NCBI RefSeq assembly: GCF_004798865.1 | Contig: NW_025335941.1 | Span: 10,584,253-10,648,252, forward strand | Reading direction: 5' to 3' | DNA from: Varanus komodoensis | Taxonomy: Eukaryota > Chordata > Lepidosauria > Squamata > Varanidae | Length of the DNA: 64,000 nt | Shown: in pieces, positions 60,101 to 64,000 of the stretch | Numbering within the stretch: position 1 is the stretch's first letter | How the letters are laid out: every line of letters starts with the position of its first letter | Notes under the pieces: model-generated | The model's database searches: none | Seen by the model: the letters and a program-made list of their open reading frames with translations, nothing else | Told to the model about the DNA's origin: nothing | Translations under genes and position numbers: made by a program

Positions 60101-62270
60101 CCTCGGTAATAGCTGATTATTGAATAATTCATCATTCTATGTTTAAACATTGTTTCTTTTTTAAACTCAAAATGATGCCAGCATTCGACCTATATTAGTC
60201 TATCTTCCTTCTCCATTCTGTGCTTCCTGACATATCTCTCTGCCCACCTCTAGCTAATGTAATGCTCTTTACTTGGTCCAGTTCAGGCAGTACCTGGCCA
60301 CAATGGGCATCATGGTATTTTTTAGAGGTTAGACAGAGAGCTATGCAGCAAATAGGAGGAAGTGCTATCAGTTGCCCATGCAGCAGTAAGTACTTCTGCA
60401 AGCCAGGGAATGGTTAAGCACACATAGGAGAGGCCCATTCTGTGGCTCACGAAACATAATTGTTTTATGACCATGAAAAAAGTAAATAGTTTAACAATCC
60501 ACCATTAGGGAGAAGATCAGTCCTGCTGGAGAACCATAATTAGCTACATTTTGTAGATCATAGAAGTTTAGGTGCTTACCAAACTATAAGTACTGAACTC
60601 AGTGGAAAGCTGGATGTAAAAGTATTGCCATCCCCATTAAATTGAAAACTTGGGGAAATCATGAAACCTGTAAGTGCCAGTTTTTAGTGTTACAGTTCTT
60701 ACAATGCCAGATGGGAAGGAAGCAGCTCTGGTTGCTTGATGGAATACCTTCTAATAGGTGATGGATGAAGGAGTCAAAGATGGTGGGTCTCTCAGAGCTG
60801 AAGGAATAGCCTCCTTCCCTTTTTTCCCTACCTGTGAGCTTCTCAAGATATTTGACTGTTCTCTTAAAGATCAAATGTTGTCAAAAGCCTTAATCTGAAA
60901 AGGCACTTTGTGAATTGTTATTTCGGACTCTTGGTTTCCTGTTTCTTTCTTTCCAAAACATCAAATGCGTTCCTAGTACTCATGTGGGTCTATTATATGA
61001 TAGATAGTACAAAGGTAGATTTTAAGTACATAAGTCTCTTTTCATTGAGGAATAAAAGCTCACCATGTGCTTATAAGACAAAGTTTGTGTATTAAACTAT
61101 CAGAACTACAAAGCCTCTCTCATCCAGATTCCAACTCTTTCTGTGCAGGCTCTATTGGCAAAGGAAGCTGCTATCAAAATCTCTACAAATCGTCTTTTGA
61201 TAACATGGCTGTTTACCTCCAAAAGAAACAGGAGAGAATTCTGCAGCATAAGTCTAAGAGAAAGGAACCACAGCATGAATCAGATAGACAGACAAAGAAG
61301 ATTAGAACAGAAGCACCATCATTATGATGCTCAGGATTACATTGCAATGTGATTGTGATTGCAATGTACTGGAAAAAGTCAATCTCTGAACTTAATCTCT
61401 TCATGGGGCCTGGTGGATAATAAGTTGGTACTTGTCGCATATGTACACTTGGCAATTAGCATGCTGCTTATCTATCTTGTCAAAGATAATTTTGTCCTGT
61501 TTAGCTTATCTAGCTACATGTTCCAGTTGTCAGCTGAGATGTTGTTCAGCCATGCCATAATGATGCATGGCTAGGAACAGGGCAACTGAGGAAGCTCCTT
61601 ATCCAAATCCAGCTGATCAGTCTCTCGAGGTTGTGCTTTCTTATGTGTGCCATACAATCAGCATCAAGTCTTGGTCTCCTAAAGGGCAAATTGCATCCAA
61701 CAGCAGCTAACTCACGCCCAACATTTCCAGCCCAGAGATGAAGTTGAGAGCAGTATGAAATGGCACCACCACAAGTGACTGAAGTAAAGGCCTGGCCTGT
61801 TGGCTTTTCACCATTTCAGAATGGCTTTTCTGGTAAATCTAGTAGCTTAGGACATACACGACCATAGCCAAAATATCCTTAGATAACTCTGCCTAAAGGT
61901 ATATCTTTCAAATTCACCATCCATGGGGTGTTGCACTGAAATGTGGAGCAAATCATAAATGTGATGGGCCTGGATAAAAACGGCTGTCTGTGTTACTTCT
62001 CTGATGCATTTAAAGAAGCAATCATTGTATTGAAGGTGTATCCTTGTACATATGAGTCAAATGATCTACTGGACCAGTAATGGAATTATGGCCCCACAGC
62101 AATGGGACAATCATTACTTTGTAGTATGATTTAGAGTATAACCAGCCTGGTTTAGCATCTTTATTTTTTAATACAAAGCTAAGGATTTTATGTTGTATAC
62201 TCTGCTTTAGAACTTGAACCAGCACTGAAAATGTCAGTAAATAAGCAATAAAATATGTCAGCCAACTTAT
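48041..62270 (+). CDS. WDR4: WDR4: WD-repeat partner of METTL1 (tRNA m7G46 methyltransferase)
   Basis: WDR4 (yeast Trm82) is the non-catalytic WD-repeat beta-propeller that holds METTL1 on tRNA for N7-methylation of G46 in the variable loop. Eleven exons splice in phase: 48041-48168, 50773-50832, 51252-51398, 52352-52508, 53753-53865, 55751-55811, 56197-56295, 57269-57333, 57563-57746, 58071-58140, 61149-61327. The product is about 420 aa (human 412). Landmarks, in order: [112 protein letters not shown], then a basic tail with RKEPQH and [11 protein letters not shown]. The Arg equivalent to human R170, altered in a microcephaly syndrome, is kept. Start: 48041 (MAG...) resembles the human N-terminus, but 48050 has the better Kozak context and 47951 is in frame upstream. 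NDUFV3 is the divergent neighbour. Right limit taken at the poly(A) signal. Confidence 0.95.
49183..49905 (-). mobile_element. L2-type LINE, 3' end, the best-preserved copy here
   Basis: On the minus strand: [80 protein letters not shown] and [20 protein letters not shown], the C-terminal reverse-transcriptase run of L2/CR1-class non-LTR elements. It is open over long stretches with a few breaks. The 3' end is a TAAATAAATAAA-type tail at 49183-49260. 5'-truncated, inserted antisense in WDR4 intron 1. Confidence 0.88.
49916..50100 (-). mobile_element. CORE-SINE (MIR-like)
   Basis: Tail TTATTTATTATATTTATATT, AAGGTGGCATACATAATC, TCTCTGAGGTAAGACAGGCC, ending AACCACTATCCCACATAGTG. Reverse orientation, moderately decayed. 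Confidence 0.7.
50773..50832 (+). CDS. WDR4: WDR4 exon 2
   Basis: Acceptor AATTTCCAG|C, donor AAGG|GTGAGA. Reads (S)[19 protein letters not shown] plus phase 2. Matches human DDDSLFIYDCSAAEKK. Confidence 0.95.
51252..51398 (+). CDS. WDR4: WDR4 exon 3
   Basis: Acceptor TTATTAG|AAAGG, donor ATAAG|GTATGG. Contains [20 protein letters not shown] and [20 protein letters not shown]. Confidence 0.96.
51758..51935 (-). mobile_element. Decayed CORE-SINE (MIR-like)
   Basis: TTATATTTATGCCATTCCCT, AAGGACATGGTATACATGAG, TGGTGAAATAGGTTAAGCTG, then CAAAAGCACCCAGGTCTCTC. Matches the reverse SINE body but is strongly diverged. Confidence 0.5.
52352..52508 (+). CDS. WDR4: WDR4 exon 4
   Basis: Acceptor TTTTCAG|ATC, donor GATGTG|GTGTGT, phase 0. 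Contains [40 protein letters not shown] and [10 protein letters not shown]. Confidence 0.96.
52509..53752 (+). other. WDR4: WDR4 intron 4
   Basis: About 1.2 kb with a C-run of about 14 near 52757. No other recognisable element. Confidence 0.85.
53753..53865 (+). CDS. WDR4: WDR4 exon 5
   Basis: Acceptor TCATTAG|GCA, donor CGAGA|GTAAGT. Encodes [20 protein letters not shown] and [18 protein letters not shown], including the Arg equivalent to human R170. Confidence 0.96.
53866..55750 (+). other. WDR4: WDR4 intron 5
   Basis: About 1.9 kb of unique sequence; ORFs at 54122-54457 and 54922-55499 show no family motif. A CA-type short run occurs near 54500. Confidence 0.8.
55751..55811 (+). CDS. WDR4: WDR4 exon 6
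   Basis: Acceptor TTCCTAG|ATT, donor CTGGG|GTATGT. Reads [20 protein letters not shown]. Confidence 0.95.
56197..56295 (+). CDS. WDR4: WDR4 exon 7
   Basis: Acceptor CCTTCAG|GAC, donor GAGAAG|GTAATT. Reads [33 protein letters not shown]. The propeller repeat has Cys where humans have Gly (SGDG). Confidence 0.95.
56296..57268 (+). other. WDR4: WDR4 intron 7, with a (CT)n microsatellite
   Basis: About 1 kb of intron; an uninterrupted CT run lies at about 56846-56870. No other element seen. Confidence 0.85.
57269..57333 (+). CDS. WDR4: WDR4 exon 8
   Basis: Acceptor CTCTCCAG|AAA, donor GACCG|GTAAGA. Reads [21 protein letters not shown]. Confidence 0.94.
57563..57746 (+). CDS. WDR4: WDR4 exon 9
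   Basis: Acceptor CTGCAAAG|TATT, donor TGGCAG|GTGAGG. Contains [20 protein letters not shown] and [20 protein letters not shown]. Confidence 0.95.
58071..58140 (+). CDS. WDR4: WDR4 exon 10
   Basis: Acceptor CTTTTAG|CCC, donor GAAG|GTAAGA. Reads [23 protein letters not shown], matching human ESTVLKKVSGVLRGNWAML in position. Confidence 0.9.
58300..58390. repeat. Palindromic element, family C, copy 2
   Basis: CCCATTGAAGTCAGTGGCAC, then AAGTTAGCTTTAGCTAACTT, then CATTGATTTCAGTGGG. The arms form a long imperfect inverted repeat centred on TTAGCTTTAGCTAA. Confidence 0.65.
59855..59925. repeat. Palindromic element, family C, half copy
   Basis: TAACTTAGATCCCATTCATT then TTAATGTGGCTAACATTGGC resembles one arm of the 58.3 kb element. 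Confidence 0.4.
61149..61327 (+). CDS. WDR4: WDR4 exon 11 (last, with stop TGA)
   Basis: Acceptor TGTGCAG|GCTC. Reads [40 protein letters not shown], ending [11 protein letters not shown]. The family block SLYKATFDNV...YLKKKEER is clear; the lysine- and arginine-rich tail fits nuclear location. Confidence 0.95.
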
Positions 62271-64000
62271 TTCACTGAGAGGACTTTGCCTACATGTGGT
62301 AGCAACTGGCAGGCACTTGAGCAAGATCTTATCTTCTCTGGCTTGCCAACCAAGCTGTTTAAAGGTATTTGAAATGAAATTCTGTAAGGCTTAGATGGTT
62401 ATGGGTAGTGACCTCACCTACCATTTGCTTTTTATTTTTTTATCTACGGTGGAGAGCTGTTTACACTGAATGTAAAAAATGGTATGCAGTGTAAATCATG
62501 CAAAAGAGAAAGAAAAAAATCCTACCCACCCTATCTTCTCGGTTACGGGTTTTGATGAGGACACCACTGGCAGTGTTTAACAGGCACAGTCTTCATCCAC
62601 ATGGGCTAGGATCTATGCGTGCAAAGGATCTGCTTCTTTTTCTTCAATAATAATTCCTTCCCTCTCCACTCCCTAAATGCTTCTAAACATAAGAAGCTGA
62701 TTTTGAAACTGAGGGGGAACTTTCAAAAGCAGCTGGTCATGTTTGAAAGAAAAAAGTCACACCTAAAACACATTAGTGGGATTGCCAAAAAACTTAAGTG
62801 GCTGTTTGGACCCAGCCACAGGCTTGTTTGCAACATAATACACTGGAAAGGGAAGGGAAATCTGCTTCTCTTCAGCAGAGCAGAGGTTCAGCAAACTGAT
62901 GCCATATTGCATCAGTTTGCCATTTATGAACTGGCAGCAAAATGGGTCAGGGTAGTGATTCAGTATGTTTATAGCAAATTCGAACAAATGTTGAAACCTG
63001 TCAACAGCTAGCATGGGCATTTTCTTGAGTCCTAAAGCACATTGCACACATTTTGTACCCAGTTCACTTAAGCAAACGGCATCAGTTCTCCAGCTTCCTC
63101 ACAATCAGCTAAGTTTGTCATAAAAAACAAAGGGAATGCTCAGGTTACACAGCATCTTTAAACTGTGGGGAGGAGTAGAGTGGGAGGGCATAAAATGTCA
63201 ATATGAGCTTTGAAGTCCAGCACAAAGATTAGTCATCTGTTTTAAGGAGGAGTGCTTTGGTTGCTTAGTAAGTGGCCAGCATGTTGCATTTTATGCACAA
63301 ACTGCAGGGGTTCATGGAGGTAATATCTACTACCCACTAGCCTTGTAGCTACCAAACCATAATAAATTGCAGCGAGGTGCTAATAACGGAAGATCCTAAG
63401 AACTGTGACACTAACTACGAGTAGGAGTACTGATACTCATCTCTCAGTAAGATCTCCTCCCTATGCACGTGGCTCTCCACTTGGCAAACTGCTATTGAAA
63501 TAGAGGGCAGTTTTTATAAGCAGTTAGTGATACTGCAAAGGAGCCTGCTGTTGAAAGGGAAGTTGTGGGAAGAGGGGTAGATATTCTGCAAATGCAAACA
63601 GCTCAAAGTGGTGAGATTTGGGTGCCTGAAGTACAGCTACAAACAGATTGGGCTATAGTACACCGGCTGCTTTTTTGTGATCTTGGCTGCCACATTCCAA
63701 AGCTTCAATAGACTATAATTGAGTGATGAGAATTTTCCATAGGTTGGTGAACTGGAACCAAATTTTCTAGGGTTGGAACATTCTTTGATGTGATGGGGAG
63801 GACAACAGTGGACCAGGCAGATCATTTTCTTTCCCTGCCAGCTTTAGTGAGGACAAAAGGCTGGTGAGAATTTAGTATGCTCTGATGCTTCCAGATCTTA
63901 CTCCCCAGGCTAAGCAACACTTAGTCTTTACCTCAAAGCAGGGCAAGTGAACTCTTCAATACATGCAACAGACTGTCCTAGCAGAGGATTGGTTTACCGG
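61328..64000 (+). other. WDR4: WDR4 3' UTR and downstream flank
   Basis: About 2.7 kb after the stop. The first 0.9 kb is the likely 3' UTR. Farther right I find no exon: in other vertebrates the next gene is PDE9A, convergent, but nothing resembling it is visible. A 130-codon ORF at 62619-63011 shows no recognisable family. Confidence 0.7.
62247..62252 (+). terminator. WDR4: Candidate WDR4 polyadenylation signal (AATAAA)
   Basis: The first canonical hexamer I find after the stop, giving a 3' UTR of about 0.9 kb. Other weaker variants could be used. Confidence 0.4.

Larger units (their letters stand above)
58141..61148 (+). other. WDR4: WDR4 intron 10
   Basis: About 3 kb, the largest WDR4 intron. 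It holds palindromic family C elements at 58300-58390 and (half) 59855-59925; the remainder is unique and AT-rich. Confidence 0.85.

Noticed and set aside
1-64000. Retrovirus, LTR element, Polinton, CRISPR array or bacterial-type operon
   Set aside because: No paired LTRs, no gag, pol or env-like frames of that type, no capsid-bearing element and no regularly spaced direct repeats were seen. The reverse-transcriptase-like frames belong to non-LTR LINEs.

Overview
The window is vertebrate nuclear DNA, most likely from a squamate reptile (lizard or snake). Genes are split by large introns with GT-AG junctions, three CpG-rich promoters stand out in AT-rich sequence, and the repeats are of types typical of squamates: CORE-SINE (MIR-like), tRNA-headed SINEs, L2- and CR1-type LINE tails, short palindromic elements and a Tc1/mariner-like remnant. 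The species cannot be named from sequence alone.

Three genes can be reconstructed exon by exon, in an order that matches the conserved vertebrate block (human 21q22.3) read in reverse. PKNOX1 (minus strand) occupies about 0.8-13.2 kb. Only its non-coding first exon and first two coding exons are inside the window; the rest lies off the left edge. NDUFV3 (minus strand, 30.2-44.25 kb) is complete: four exons including an 834-bp frame-neutral cassette that gives predicted short (101 aa) and long (379 aa) proteins. WDR4 (plus strand, 48.0-61.3 kb) is complete in 11 exons, about 420 aa. All splice junctions agree in phase.

Layout: 1-13.1 kb, PKNOX1 introns and exons; 12.4-13.65 kb, PKNOX1 CpG island; 13.65-30.2 kb, intergenic and repeat-rich, with nested LINE insertions at 23.5-24.0 and 26.26-27.18 kb; 30.2-44.25 kb, NDUFV3; 44.4-47.95 kb, spacer between the divergent NDUFV3 and WDR4 promoters, with an unexplained 205-codon ORF; 48.0-61.3 kb, WDR4; 61.3-64 kb, WDR4 3' UTR and flank.

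The genes are neighbours but not one pathway. PKNOX1 is a TALE homeodomain transcription factor, NDUFV3 an accessory subunit of respiratory complex I, and WDR4 the non-catalytic partner of METTL1 in tRNA m7G46 methylation. I saw no CRISPR array, functional tRNA or rRNA gene, retrovirus or LTR element, or novel multi-gene system. The points most worth checking are the NDUFV3 cassette with its weak donor, a NAGNAG acceptor in PKNOX1, the WDR4 start choice, the nested transposon insertions and the palindromic repeat families.
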